From Girardinichthys multiradiatus (Eukaryota > Chordata > Actinopteri > Cyprinodontiformes > Goodeidae), in assembly GCF_021462225.1 (NCBI RefSeq), contig NC_061818.1, positions 19,427,462-19,491,461 of the forward strand: DNA of 64,000 nt, written 5' to 3'. This document shows positions 7,527 to 20,600 of the stretch, one piece after another. The notes below the pieces were generated by a model. The model did no database searches. It saw nothing but the letters and a program-made list of their open reading frames with translations, and was not told where the DNA came from. The first letter of the stretch is position 1, and each line of letters begins with the position of its first letter. Both the position numbers and the translations under genes were made by a program.

Positions 7527-10389
7527 CTTTGTGATTGTTGCCATTCAGTTGCCCTGTCCACATTTCTTAAAGCAGGGACCAGTTTACCTCGTATCGCCTC
7601 CATCTGTCTCCGTTACACTGTTGAGATTGGTCTTGTAGGCACAGCAAACTATTTTTGCACTAGAACATTTTTAATGGACTCTCTTTGCAGGCTGTTTGGG
7701 TGTTATACCTACTGCATCATGCTAGATCTCAAAGGGCTCTACAGCAAAATACAAACCTTAAGAGGCAACAGTGAAAGGAATCAAGAGAAACAAAACATAA
7801 AACTAAACCCATAGTTAGTGAGAATTGCTTTTCCAAAAATTGACACAAAGCTCTTCCACAGGTTAAAATAACTTCCTAAACTCTAGCTACTCTAAATTTG
7901 TTTTAGGAATACATTTAATGCCTTAACCTAACAGGCAGTAAGATGCTATTGCTCATGTCACTAAATTTATTTAGTCACTATTTCAAGATTGAATTGCTAA
8001 CCCCCTATTCCCCTAAGAGAATAAATTAGGAACTAACTAAGCACAATTTAATTTTATATACTCACACTCCATTCCTGCAAGAATGAACTTAACTTCCCAA
8101 AGTCAGCCTGTTTTCCATCAGCAATTCTGTCAACTCTTTTTTTTTCCAGGTCTTTAATTCCATTGGCCCTGCAGTGGGTTGCATTCAGCTTCCATAGCTC
8201 ATTCAAGATGCTACAGCTAGTGTTACACACCAGTGTTCAGGACTGGCTGAATCCGACTGTGGTACTCTTTTGTTTGGATGCTTGCAGGTTGCTCATTTTC
8301 ATTTCTGATTGCTGGTGGAGCTGCTAAAGGGGCTTTCAGAAGAATAAAACAATTAATTTTTTCGTCAATTGTCTTTTATTTCTTTTTTCTGTAATATAAG
8401 AAGTTTTGAATAAATGTTTAAAATATCAGGATGACCTAAAAAACTCAGTGTGTGCATTCTTTGTTTTATTTCTTGATTCCTTTATTGTTAAATAAAGAAA
8501 CAAATACAGAGGTAATAATAAAACCTCTTATCGTGTATTAATAATTAATGAATATGCCCTTTTATTTCAAGCTTCTCCCTGTACTCTCAAGCAATATTCA
8601 GGTATAAAGCAATGCCAGCATCATATTCTTTATCTTAAATGCCTTTGATACGTTTAGCCATTAGGTCTTCCTTGCCAAATTATCAAAGATAAAATTTTCA
8701 ACTAATGCCATTAAAATGGATAAACGTTTCTGAAATGGTTAATGGCATTTATATGCGCAAAAAAGACTATTTAGAAGAGTATGTTCCAGTGGAAAAAATA
8801 GCGGCAGAAAGTATGTAGAAAGTGTATTGTGTATTGTGTTTGTTGGGAGCAGTGATGGTTATAGAGTCTAACAGCTGCTGGGAGGAAGGATCTATGATAA
8901 TTCTTGTTTGTGCATTTAGGATGCAGCAGCCTGTGCAACCGTGCCTTGCATGTGGTGGGAGATGTTTTCCAAGAGTGATGTTATTTTTGCTAGAGAAGAT
9001 AAACAAAGAAACAAAACTTGTCCAGAGGAGAACGTCAGATCCCACACTGAAAAAGCATTACAAGGAAATTTCATATTTTTTTTTTTCTAATCATTTTGTT
9101 AAAAACATTTGAAAATACAAACCCTTTCTACCTTGCCTACAGCTGTCTTTATGCAGAGACAACAAAAAGTATAGCAGATCTGTAATCTGTAATCTTCTGT
9201 TGACCACCAACAGCTCTGTACAGATACTTGCAGTCTAAAATCTGTGCCCCAGGGTGTAGCATCATGGTTTCAGAGCACCATTTATCCTGGAGATTATTTC
9301 ATTTATCGCCTGGGTCTGGACAGACCCCCTATTATATCACAGTCCACCTTGTCTCCAAGGACACACTAATGTTCCCCATCGATGGAGGATGAGAAATTCT
9401 GCTGTGTGTTGCAAGCACATACAACTGTTTGTTTGTGGGTTTGCATGACTCAAAAGAAAATGTAACAACAAGGAGGACATTTAAAGGCTTTATTGCTTTT
9501 CTGTCTCCTTTTTCTTTATTAAAACGAACTTATCTTTTCTTCTTGCCCCCAGTGATCAGCAACAGTGTCAACAGCATTTACACTGAGTGGTAATGATTTC
9601 CTGCTGTTGCGAAATGTTGTATGACTATGCTTGTGTCATTGCTATGGCATAATAACAACAATGAAAAAAATGCAGCAAGTGTTTGCCAGAGAGTGTTAAA
9701 CTCAGGACTTTTCCGGTGCCAGCAGTCTTACATGTCAGATGATCCTGAGAAATAAAAACTAACAAAACAATGCAGACTGCAAATCTCTTCATAATTACTT
9801 GGCCTGTAGTCTCTAAATAGAAATTCTATGACACATTTAAAAATAAATCTGAACATATGATCAATACCAGATGAAACGGAAGTTTATTTTATGATGTTTT
9901 GTATGAAAACAAGGATAGTCTTTGATGATATTTGGAAAGAGAACCTTGAATGCCCAACTGCTGAGGAGACAGCCAGCTGACCGAGGGAGAATGCACAAGG
10001 GACAGTGGAGACTGGGCAGCACATACATGAGCTGGGCATTGCTCAGAGCTGACCTGCAGGAAACTGCATGGCTTTTCACTGCTAATTTGTATTGCTTGAA
10101 AACAAAGATAAGAGACTGCTGTGGTTTTGTTTTTGACTGGTTTCTTAGCAATGTCTCCAAATCAGACTGGACACCTAACATCCCTCTGGTCAGACGTCAA
10201 AGTGGAGGGTCTGCTGTGAAACCTTTATCCTGATATAGTGAGTTAAAACATGAAGTAGTAAAGGAAACAGTGGAAGCTACCACCACCCATTGAACAGCAC
10301 AGTTGTTGGTTTCCATAGAGACTGAATGTGGGCAAATAGTGAAAGACATTGCTGAATCATGAGTCTGCACTGATTGTTCGTAGCTTAAA
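7527..10389. other. Anonymous AT-rich DNA
   Basis: No gene or recognisable element. The short frames here have no protein-like character. Poly(T) runs and scattered AATAAA motifs are not linked to any coding sequence. Confidence 0.4.
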
Positions 10390-11160
10390 ACAAAGAAACA
10401 CAGAATTACAGTATATAGTAGGCCAATAGTGGTTAAACCAAAATATTATTTTTATTTTAGATTCTTTAAAATGGCCAACATTTACTTTGATGACAACTTG
10501 TGACACACTTGTCATTGCCTCAATTCACGTCATGAGGTAGTGATCTGGAATTGGTTTTCCACTATTTTGAAGGAGTTCCCAGACATGCTGAGCTGTTGTT
10601 GACTGCTTTATCTTCAATCTGTGGTCCGGTTCATCCTGAACTATCCCAATTGGATTTTGGATATTTCCATTGGCAGTTCTCTTCCCCTTGTTCTTCCTAA
10701 GAAATATCTTCTTAGGAGTATTGTAACTTAGAGTTGCTAATTGACCTCTGCGGAGCATTTATGTTGTCTGTTTTAATGTTGTGTTTTTGAAATGCATTTT
10801 CTTAGATAGCTCTTGGTCTTCCTTTCCCGGAAGGATTAGGAAGAGATCCAGTAATAATGTTTGAAGTTCTTCCAATTTTTCAGAATAACATACCTTGATG
10901 TCTTAAAGTTATGTTTCGACTGTTGACTGTTTCACACCTGCTAATTTAAACCTAATCCAAATGTCCACCTCTGGAAGCTGATTAAGAGAATGCCAAGGGT
11001 GTCCAAATATATCAAGACAGCAAAAGATGTCTACTAAGATTATTAACATACTGTGGTTTGTTTTATACATCTTTGTTTACTACATAACTCCACAGTTTGA
11101 TGGCTTCAGAATTGACCTAAAATTAAATTTAATCTAAAACTGAACTGTAAATATAAGTTG
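10390..11160 (-). mobile_element. Degraded Tc1-like transposon with long inverted repeats
   Basis: Minus-strand order can be followed. The right part (about 10980-11160) matches the 5' inverted-repeat region of a common teleost Tc1-like element. Near 10780-10910 come remnants of the N-terminal DNA-binding region (GRPRA, complement of about 10820). The frame complement of 10525-10758 ends in HVWELLQNSGKPIPDHYL, the family's C-terminal motif. The left part (10390-10525) mirrors the right end, giving long imperfect inverted repeats typical of this group. Most of the catalytic DDE core is deleted. The copy is old, with many substitutions. Confidence 0.65.
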
Positions 11161-14100
11161 AGAATAATGTACTTGTGGTTTTTTTTTTTTATGTTTTTTG
11201 CCAAAAAACAGTGCTACTGCAGAATTTTTTTATTCTGGCTCTTAATGAGAGATGTATAAAGCTTTGCATAATTTGTTTCAAAAGTTTTGATCTCAATTTA
11301 CAATATACTGTGTTCAGGTCTCAAAAACCTTGTTCATTTTCAAAGTATCATTTGTGGTTAAATTTCACAACAAAACTTTGAACTGAAGCAGGCAAAAATC
11401 TAAAATTAATCTCTGTGTGTACTTGAGAAGTTTTAGGAAGTGAGCCTTTGCCACACATCCTGTCTGGTGAAATGCTTTGTGAGAAAGACTGAAATGGCTC
11501 TGGGTAATGTTTGGATAAGGAGGAAATAAAATGTCCCTTGCATGCAAACAATAGAGTCTTTGGACTGATCACCTTTGACAGTAAGATTTGTTTTCATTAA
11601 ACCTTTGAAACTCTGATCATTTTTCCAATATTTCTGAAGGTCAATCTTAATTTCTCTACAAATTTGGCTTCCCACAGCTCACACAATGGTTGAGTACTTT
11701 AAATTGGATATGGTACAAATAATGTCAGGAAGTATACATCGCTGACTATGTTATATTTCTTCTCCTATTACATATACTCCACACTCTGTGTGCTCACATC
11801 CTGCTGCCTCAGCTCTTACACATTTTCATTAAATGACTTTTTTATACAGAAGATTCAAATGCTACAGTCAGATTTCATTCTGTTTAAAGAATGTGCTGAT
11901 AAAGTTACTCCTCTGGCACCATGTACTCCGCCTCAGTTTGAAATGTAAAACCACCATTTCCAGACAAATGTAAGATGCTGACGATGTATTCAGCTGTTTC
12001 TAATCCATTTAATTTAATTTCCATTATAGAGGATGTTTAGAGGTAGCTTTCTAAACATATTAAAACCTCAGTTTCATATGCATCAAACGATTTTTTGAAT
12101 TCATTACTATTAATGCAGTACGTATGTATAATGTTGATTCTGTTTTCAGCCCCCTTACCATTCTCACTGTGCTTAGTGGCAAGATAAACTTGGGACCTCA
12201 TCAAGCCTTCTTTGTTCTTTTATCCCCGTCTTTGTTCCAGTTTTTTTCAAGTTTTTTTTGTTTTGATTTTTTATGTTCTGATTGTACATGCGGGCAAGTT
12301 TGGTTGAGTAGCTTTTTTCTTGTCACCACTTCCAGACTTGTAAAAACCAAAACATATCTGACTTACTTGATTTACATGTTTACTTGTCTTTCCTGTGCTG
12401 AGGAGTAGCTAAAAGAAATGGGACTCTCAGTTGTCTTTTGCTTAATAATGGCAGTATGTTTAACTTAAAAAAATAAATTGTAAATTAAAAGAAGAATATT
12501 TAGCTACATTTATTTGGTAAATCTTGGATTAATTACTTTTTTTGAAAACAAAATACTAATAGAATAAGTAGATTGAGTTTCAGGAGAAAGCATTTGGTTA
12601 CTGCTTTGGATAAACAGATCAGGTTGCTTTTTCCAAAGCCTAACCATTTTAGTGTTTATTACCAATATCAACCATAATGTAAGAGCTCTCATGACCAGAG
12701 AACCTTTTTTTTACGTTTCAGAATCTTTTTCCAAATCCTGGAATGGATTTTGTTATTTTAATTACATCCTTTGGACTACACCCTGTGACACCCACTGTTT
12801 GCAATGTCCTTGTTACAGATACTGAGAGACATCCCCAGAGGTCCCTGGTGAAAGTCAAAGTAGAGTGAAAATGCTTTCACATAATCTAAAGCCACCTGGG
12901 TATCATTCAGTTTTACAAATTTCAAAGACAAACCCATGTCACAAAGATGGACTCACAAGCGTTTTTTTACCCATAGTCATATAAAACTAAACAACAAAAA
13001 CAAAAAACAAAAGCAAAATGAAAATGAAATCCTTTAACAAAAGGCAATATAAACAAGCTCTGGGGGAAGATTTAAAACTGTCCAAACAATTGATTTTTCT
13101 AACATTAGTTGGGAAAAAGTTTTATAAAAATGATACATGACTGTGACACACAGTAGTTTTCCAGCCTGTTATTGTATAGCATCAAAATTGTCAGAAATCG
13201 AAGTCTGTCCATCACATTTGAGAGAGTGCACATTCACTGAATATTTTATAATTCAGAAATAAGACCTTTGAAAGCAGATCTGGTTTGTATTGGAACCCAG
13301 TGGAAATATTTCAGGACTGGATTGATGTGGTCAAACATTTTTGTGTGTTACTTTGTATCCTCTGGCCAGAATTTTAAATCAGCTGTGGTCTTCTAACACC
13401 TGACAAAGGAAGAGCAGAGAATAAAGTAAAAGGCAACCATTAAGGGGGAGGTGGGTCAGCTCCAGTAAAAAGATTTGGGGCTCATTACCAAATATGAAGT
13501 GGTCTAGAATTGTATTCCTATGTTCCCACTATTGTCCTCAATATGTTAAGTTTCATAGTAGTTTCCTTGGTTTGGTTAAACATTGGCTGCAAAGCAAAAA
13601 AAAAGCGTTATTCAATTACAAATCGAATATCAGAATTGCAGCATCAGATCCAAAGACCATATTTTTAGGATAATACAATGATGATATCTGGTAAAATGTT
13701 AAATTAGATCATTGAAAAGATGCCAGTAAATCAAAATGGAACACAGTATTTTGCTTGATTAACATATGGAGCACACTTCTGAATTAGAAAATCAAGACAA
13801 AATTCCATTCAAGTAAAGTAGATATATAGTTACAAGAAAATAGTTTGTTAACTAAACTTGCCCATATCTGGAGTCAAAGCAATACTTAAAAAGTCTAAAA
13901 ATAAAAACTGGAACTTCAACAAACAAGACTGGACAAGGACCCAATTTTAGCTTGTCGCTACCCATAGTGAGCAGGATGGTATGGAATGGGAAGGGAAGTA
14001 AAAGAACCTCTAAAGCTTACTGTTAGAAAACTGCAGCATGGACCGGCATCTTGTAGTCAGCAAATCTCCTTAAAAGCAATTTATTTCAGCCTTTTCTTTT

Positions 14101-14483
14101 TCATCTTAATAAGGGCTACCAATAACGGCGCTTTGTCAATAGCAAGAATGTCACGGTAATTGATCCTGAGGTCAGATTTGTCTTAATTTAAAATTGGGGA
14201 TTTGGGTTTGTCACAGACAAAGGTCTAAGCTCTAAGGTAATTATTTATGTACTTTCATCCAGTTGATGAGTGACATTTGCTCATCTGCCTCTTTATTAAC
14301 TAATACTTTTAAATTCCTTGCTAACACAAATATTGACTCAGCCAATTCACATGGCAGAGACTTAATACATGCAGGCATCTAGGGGTGGGGAGGACGACTT
14401 GCTAAGGTTCCAACTGAGCATCAGAATGGGATAAAAGGACATTTAAGTGGCCAGATTGTTGGTGCCAGATTGGTTTGAGAATG
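11161..14483. other. Anonymous AT-rich DNA
   Basis: No gene seen. A stretch near 13270-13400 (AGGACTGGATTGATGTGGTC and following) faintly resembles the 3' part of an old LINE, but the match is too diverged to annotate. The rest shows no repeat boundary or coding signal. Confidence 0.35.
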
Positions 14484-14491
14484 CTTACCGG
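14484..14491. repeat. Target-site duplication, left (hAT-like)
   Basis: CTTACCGG immediately before the left terminal repeat; identical to 15604-15611. Confidence 0.85.
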
Positions 14492-15603
14492 CAGGGTTGA
14501 AAGTAGTTTTAAATTCTTGCTGGTACTGAGGGGCGGAGCTAAAGCGGGGGCTGGGGAGGCAATGGGGGCATATATGCATGCAGTGGCGATTGCTCTAAGA
14601 CTGCAAGGGAAGCTCAGCTACCCCTAAAATGTCAAAAAATAAGTGATCAAATATAAACTGTTTTGTGTATATATATATATATATATATATACACAAAACA
14701 TATATATATATGTTTATATATGTTTATATATGTATATATATATATATATATATTTAATTTTTTCAATTGTTAAAGAACTTCCATGTATGAAACAATGATA
14801 AACTATTTTCTGATGCATAACTTTTCTTCAGGTTCCGTATTTTCTTTTGAACAAAGAAGTTGTTGTTCTCTGCATTGTGGTCAAGTTTTGATTTCATTTA
14901 AATAAAAAAATTTGACAGTTCGGTTGTTTTCGAAGTTTTTTTTTTAAGTCTGTAGATGCTTAGTGATTTATTGTTCGTCCTGTCCTAATGTAAGCTGCGG
15001 TTTTTTATGTCTGTGCACCACCTGTGTAAAATCTCCCCGTCCATTAAATCGAACGCACCGATCTCCTTGGCAACCGTTCTGTTTCAGAGGTAAGCGCGCA
15101 TGCGCTCTCGTGTAGTGCATGTGAAATCTCTGGTCGTAACGGTGTTTTCGAGCTGTACTGTGTTGTTGCAATTCAACAAAATAACATGAAACACAACTAG
15201 TTACTCTCCCTTTGCTTTTAAGTGGGGTATTTAGCAGCGAGCAGACAGACATTAAACGTAACGGTGCTCGTTTCAAAGGCTGGCCGTTCACAAAAGCCTC
15301 GAGCTCCGAGGGGACAGAATTAAAGCAAGAGCATTGAGGCTCCAGCATAGCAGAACAGTTCAGAAACAATTTGGAATGAGGGGAAAAAAGCTATATTTAT
15401 AAACAGATTAAGTCGTGTTTTAGACTGCCTATTGGTAGCGGATCTGATCTTTGTGGTGCTCGTGAGTTTTTGCAGCCGTAACTGGTTCTGGATGACGGCT
15501 TCATAGCAGACAGCCATTCTTCCCTCTTACCGGTACTGTGTACCGGCGCTGAATCTTTTAGTGGTACGCAGTACCAGACCGTACCGGCTTACTTTCACCC
15601 ATG
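14492..15603. mobile_element. Non-autonomous hAT-like element with 8-bp target duplication
   Basis: Flanked by perfect 8-bp direct repeats CTTACCGG at 14484-14491 and 15604-15611. Terminal inverted repeats are imperfect: CAGGGTTGAAAGTA on the left, CATGGGTGAAAGTA on the right (complement of 15590-15603). A CA-start terminal repeat and an 8-bp duplication are the hallmarks of hAT transposons. The right subterminal region is rich in the motif TACCGG and its complement. The interior has no transposase-like frame; the 133-codon minus-strand frame at 14968-15369 resembles nothing I know. An (AT)n array lies at 14660-14755. Confidence 0.8.
14660..14756. repeat. AT dinucleotide array, self-complementary
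   Basis: Runs of (TA)n with TGTGTA at one side and TACACA at the other, then TATATATGTTTA units. The array can fold back on itself. It lies inside the hAT-like element. Confidence 0.85.
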
Positions 15604-15611
15604 CTTACCGG
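15604..15611. repeat. Target-site duplication, right (hAT-like)
   Basis: CTTACCGG immediately after the right terminal repeat; identical to 14484-14491. Confidence 0.85.
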
Positions 15612-16832
15612 ACCATCTAGTGGCCCAAATACATTTGCTGAGGATCCAGGAAGAAAATATTGGAATAAGAGGTGGACCAACAACTCACTACCCCACTACC
15701 ATCTCACTTAACCCTTAAAATGAGGTGCCGAAATCTAGTCAAGAGGACAGTAATGCATGTGCCTGCTGAAATACTGACTCAGGACTATAGCTGTTTCCAA
15801 AACACATAAATAAAATGAGACAACAAAAATAAACATATTATTGTTTCTTACTGAATGATCCTTTCAATCATTTAAGAAATAGCAGTAAAGTAAAGGTGGA
15901 TGTGCTGGTAAAGGGCTGATTTCCTCTATAAGAGGTTGACCATGCAAGCGTTAAAGCCCACGCTGGGGCCCATTTCCATTCCACTATTTGTTAAACCTAA
16001 ATTTGAATCACAGAATTTTAAGGCTTTAGAGTTGTGGAAATAAATGTAAATCACATATATTTTGTGTTATTATTACCATCTTAAAAAGTTTTTCAGGCAT
16101 GTGTAGATTTCTCCATTGCTTTGTGTCTTCACTGAAGTCCTGTGAGCCATTTATATCTTCTGCTGCTGGCTTTCTGTACTTTCACTCTTTCCCTTACCTG
16201 CTCCAACAGAGCATGTCTAGGCATCATTGATTGATATAGCAGTTACTGTGTGAAGGTACTGATATTTCTGCTGAGACAGCACAAGTAAGGGCATTAATTC
16301 TGTAGCTTCATTAAAACAAATCAGTCCTGCTTTGTTGCAGATGTGAGGCTTCTATTTTAGGCAATCATACTCCCCTAAAAAAATTGTGGGGTTGATGGAG
16401 AGTAATTGTAAAGCTTGCAATTATGTAAGAACAGTTTGGGGGGAAAACTAATTTGCAAAATGTATAATGTTGGGAAAGTATATTCTGAGACTGAGCTCAG
16501 CATTCTTCTTTATTGCATGGCTTGGTAATGTCACAGCTGTCAGGCGCACTCAGTGATTTACAGTTTCAGCATTAAGAGAGGTGTCAACAGCAAAAACAAA
16601 TGGTCTGCAAGTTAATATACTGACGTGCACAACATGCAAACTGCATTTACAAGGAAAACAGTTTCTGCATGCATTAAAATGTGTGCAGATTAAGAATATC
16701 TGAACCTCGGAAGCATTGAAGATACTTTATATTTAAAGAATAGGAAGGAATGAGGTGGTAAATTTTAAGACAACTATAAGTAAAATCTATCAAAACCTTT
16801 GTGTGTATAAAGACTGAAGATGCAGACAAAGA
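15612..16832. other. Anonymous DNA left of the retrovirus
   Basis: No gene, RNA or repeat boundary recognised. Confidence 0.35.
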
Positions 16833-17119
16833 TGGGTGCAAAAACTTGTTATCACTAATGTAAAAACTTTGTGTTGCAAGGCACCTGCACTATGCCTTCC
16901 TCCTTGTGTGTGTGAGATCATTGTTATCTCTGTGTGAACCAGCCTCCTTTCTGTCTCACACACATACACCCTGTCTGAACTGTCTGTTGAACTGTGCATA
17001 TAAATAAAGAGATAGGGTGTCAAAAACTTTGTAGTTTCACTGCAAAGTGGGCTACCCTTGCTGCAAGTAACTCTGACTGTATCGTTCTTACCTCTGAGTT
17101 GACTAAATAATACCCAACA
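16833..17119 (+). repeat. 5' LTR
   Basis: Begins TGGGTGCAAAAAC and ends ACCCAACA (TG...CA). It contains ATATAAATAAAGAG at about 16997, which can serve as TATA box and/or poly(A) signal. It differs from the 3' LTR at three positions: TAATG/TCATG, TCCTTG/TCCCTG and TTTCTG/TTTGTG. Confidence 0.9.
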
Positions 17120-17124
17120 TTTAA

Positions 17125-17143
17125 TGGTCCTTCGTAGCCGGAT
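17125..17143 (+). promoter_or_regulatory. Primer binding site, tRNA-Tyr-like
   Basis: TGGTCCTTCG followed by TAGCCGGA, five bases after the LTR. It pairs with the 3' end of vertebrate tRNA-Tyr (from memory) with one extra base, so the primer assignment is tentative. Confidence 0.5.
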
Positions 17144-17912
17144 TAATTCAATAACCTTATTTCTCTTTGCTTTAACAGTGACTCTGGGATCCGTGGGGGA
17201 AGCCTGACGTCGAGCGAAGCACCTCTGCACAGCCTCCATTAGCCGGAGTGGCTGAAAGTCCCGGTGTGTGTGAATTCACACCTGGCCAGTGGGCTATTGC
17301 CTTCCTCGGCGCGGGGTGACTCTCACAGGGTCCAGAGAGTCACCAAGAAGTCAACTCCGAGGTGAGACAGTTTTAAAATACAGTTCATAGGAAAAGTACT
17401 TAACAGTCGTTGGTAGTGCGTCGCCGGTAAGGACGCTGCATTGGGATGGTTTTATTCCACCGTGAAAGGAATAGTGACAAATTAAGGTAGGGCCCCGCCA
17501 AGAAGGGGGCCAAATAAAACGACTAAGGGTTATTCCCCTGCGAGGGAATAGAATAAGCGCTATAAAAGTAAAAAGAACGGAGTAAATTGAGCTCATAAAA
17601 TAACACCAAGTTAACTTAGAAAAATTACAAGGTACCTGAAACTAACTGTGTGACTGTGTTGTGTGTGTATGGAGGACTAAGCATTTTAATAGAATCATAG
17701 CAGGATTCTGCTAGTCCTGTGTTTTCTTTTGCCCAGATTAAAACTACGTACAGGTGACTTTGGAGATTCAGGTCGGATTTCATTCCAGAAAATTAACACC
17801 GCTGCAAATTAGTCGCAGTAGAAGGGCGTGTTAATGTCCTCTCCTTAAAGTCTCATGCCAGTGACCTTTTATCTGGGACATTTATACTACAATTAAACTA
17901 ACATAAAACATC
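17144..17912 (+). other. Retroviral leader
   Basis: Non-coding stretch between primer binding site and the gag-like ATG. It includes GC-rich hairpin-prone sequence at 17180-17360 with several GGTGAG/GGTAAG motifs (for example near 17359 and 17424) that could act as splice donors or packaging structure. No coding frame. Confidence 0.45.
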
Positions 17913-18290
17913 ATGGGGAAGAAACAAAGTAAACTAATTGACTTAGAAGGGGAGGTAAAGTTTATGGAGAACTATGTAAAAGGAGCAGGTATGATCTGTC
18001 ATAGATGGAATAAAAAATAAAAAACATGGGTTTTTGGGCAAATTAGATACAAAGGATGTCTTAAAATTACAAGGGGATCTAAAATGAGAAATAATGAAAA
18101 CTAAAAAGAGAAAAATAACAAAGAACAATGGGGAAGTGACAGAGAAAAAGCTCTGATTTAACAGAAATATGTACACGATGGCATAAAAATACGGATTTTC
18201 AGGTAACTTAATTATCACTGAAAACCTAAAACTACATGGGGATCTTAAACTGGAGATTATGCATTCAAAAGATTCAAGAGACAATAAAAA
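17913..18290 (+). pseudogene. Gag-like start (myristoylation motif), broken
   Basis: An ATG at 17913 opens MGKKQSK, fitting the N-myristoylation pattern MGxxxS/T of retroviral matrix proteins. The frame stops at 18018-18020 after 35 codons. Related sequence follows in other frames to about 18290. Two stretches there look like diverged duplicates (TACAAGGGGATC near 18070 and TACATGGGGATC near 18233). No capsid homology region or zinc knuckle is found, so most of gag is missing. Confidence 0.5.
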
Positions 18291-20600
18291 ACCTTGCCAG
18301 ATTATAATTTCAAAGGGGACTTTTCAGTCCCTGAGTGCACACAGTTAAAACAGATTAAAACAAAAAGATGAATTAAAAAAAAAAAAACAATAAGAGCAGC
18401 TTTTAACTGACATAGCCATAATACTGAGGCCTTAAGAAAAGCACAGGAAAAAACTTTCAGCTTAACTGAAAACAAATAAAGGGGGGCGGACTGCCACCCA
18501 TCCCAGGTTAGAATACCAAGGTAGCCCCAAATTATAAAGACTAAGAGATGGTTTTAGAAGACGAGGTGACAATGTGGACAACATGGAAACTGTCCAACTG
18601 GACAACCCAGTGAACAATGACTAGAGAAGGGAGAACAGAATGTTGTTAAAGAAGTAATCTGAGAGTAAAAGATTTTGTAGGCAAGCATTAGTGAGAAACA
18701 GGTGCTTTAAAAATCATTCTATGGTGTTATACTACCAACAATATCATGATAAAATGCAAAAGATTCATTTTACAGGGAAATAATTCCATATTTGGCTCAG
18801 ATTGTGTGCATTCTTGATTTTTCCTCTTTGAGAGAAGTTAAATTTCAGCTCTGTGAAACGACCTTGACAAAGAGATGCAGTTGCCTGAAAACAAAGATAA
18901 AACTTCTGCAAACAGCAGAAACCTGTCTCTGCTGCAAGGTCTGAAAAAAAAAAAAATTGTAACTCTACCCTGCATGTGTCAAACTCAAGGTCCGCGGGCC
19001 AAAACCGGACCTCAGAAGTTTAGTGATTCTCTAGAAGTAGAGCCTTTTAATATGGTGATTGTGTGCTTGAATGTTATTTTGTCAATCAATAAGCAATTTT
19101 GTCTACATTCTGCCACAATCTGTCTTTTGAAAATGTTTTGAATCTTGCTCTTTATGTATAAAAAAAAAAAAAGAAAAGAAAAATTGGCTAAAGTCTGCAG
19201 ACACAAAATGAACCTGGATTGAAGCTCTAACTATGTTTATTTAATCTGAGATCCTCTCCAAATGCAACAGTATATGTCAGTCTACATGAGATACTAACAA
19301 CTTCACCTACTGGTATAATATAAAGATCTGATTGAATATGTGAAACAAACAATGATAAAAGTTTTTCAACAGGTGATGCTCATCCAGGAGGAAGACAGTG
19401 TTCCTAGGAAATGCAGCTCATTCATTAACAATCAATTTTTCTCCTATAGGTGGAAGTTTTGCTGACTAATCATAGGCTGGATCTATGAAACATTATGTGC
19501 ACAGACCAAATGACCAAGGTTCTGACTGACTTATGAACCTCACTGACCTGACAATGATAACATGACACCCAACAGAAAACACCTTTAAGGTGGACCCACT
19601 AAGACCACCTTATTGATTCTTGGTGAATAAAAAAAAAGAATTGAAGTGTTCAAAACAGACCTTGTGGAAACAAAAGGGGTTATGAGGAAACAATGTGCAT
19701 TTTAAGAATAATAGAAGTCAAATTATGTTCAAATTTTTGCAAATAAAATTACTCTGACAGAGAAATAAGTAAGTAGTGTGTGAATGTGTGTGAATGGGAA
19801 TGACTGATTTCATTGTAATGCATCTTTGAGGGACCTTAAAAGCGCTAATAAAGGTCTGATGTTCTGATGATCTTTGCCAAATTTATATCTTAATAAGGTT
19901 TCCAGAATCTTTTTCGAAAAATCATATAAAGATGGCAAAGGTTCTACCTCTATTGAAAATACTGATAACCATAAGAAAGCTCATAGACCCGTCTTGAATT
20001 TTTCCTAATTATTTTACAAACAGGTTATTTAAACTTTCATGTGGCCAAATGTCTGTATTTGACTTTCTGTTTTTGTGAAATAAATGTCTTTCATGTTATG
20101 TAAAAATTAGAGTCCTCAACAGTACCATAATAATATTAGGTCAGTTCTCTATGGTAAAACAAAAAGATTTTAACAGATGTTTAGACTTTTTCCAGTCAGG
20201 TTCAAAATGATTGAATTAGACTCAAACTTAACATAAGATGAAATGAACCTTAACAGAATTACTGAACTGGACTGAAATAGATAAAACTTTAGTTAATTGG
20301 AACAAACTTTAGTTACTTGAACTAAATACAAAGCTGACTGAAACTGTATGTTGTATCTATAAAACTGGGTAAGATAAACTAAGATTATAAGATATAATAT
20401 GCCCTTCATTTTTTGTGTTCATCAGTGAGTGAGTTTTTATTTTTTATTTTTAATAAGAACTAAACCAAGCATTATTTATAATAATAGCAACTACCAAAAA
20501 TAGTGATCTCATTTTTAAATGTAATAAGGACTTACTTTATAAAATATGATAAAAAAGAATAATAAGAATTTGGAAAAACAGAGGCTTTAAACCTCTGCAG
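18291..20600. other. Retroviral interior without recognisable genes
   Basis: Expected to hold the rest of gag, protease and the start of pol, but no frame of that kind is present. A stretch at 18975-19010 (TGTGTCAAACTCAAGGTCCG) and one at about 19780-19860 (GTGTGTGAATGGGAATGACT) resemble common short fish repeats, so older insertions or replacement by other DNA are likely. Confidence 0.4.

Noticed and set aside
8767..9112. Overlapping plus and minus frames of 92-96 codons at about 8.8-9.1 kb
   Set aside because: No homology recalled, no codon structure, and no splice or promoter context; chance frames.
14968..15369. Possible transposase in the hAT-like element
   Set aside because: No RNase H-like acidic motif or hAT dimerisation motif is visible; treated as non-coding.
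16790..17239. 149-codon minus-strand frame over the 5' LTR
   Set aside because: Spans the LTR, primer binding site and leader on the opposite strand; no domain.
17943..18284. 113-codon minus-strand frame, Phe/Ser-rich and hydrophobic, resembling a membrane protein
   Set aside because: Lies opposite the A-rich gag remnant; hydrophobicity follows from TTT/TCC-rich complement.
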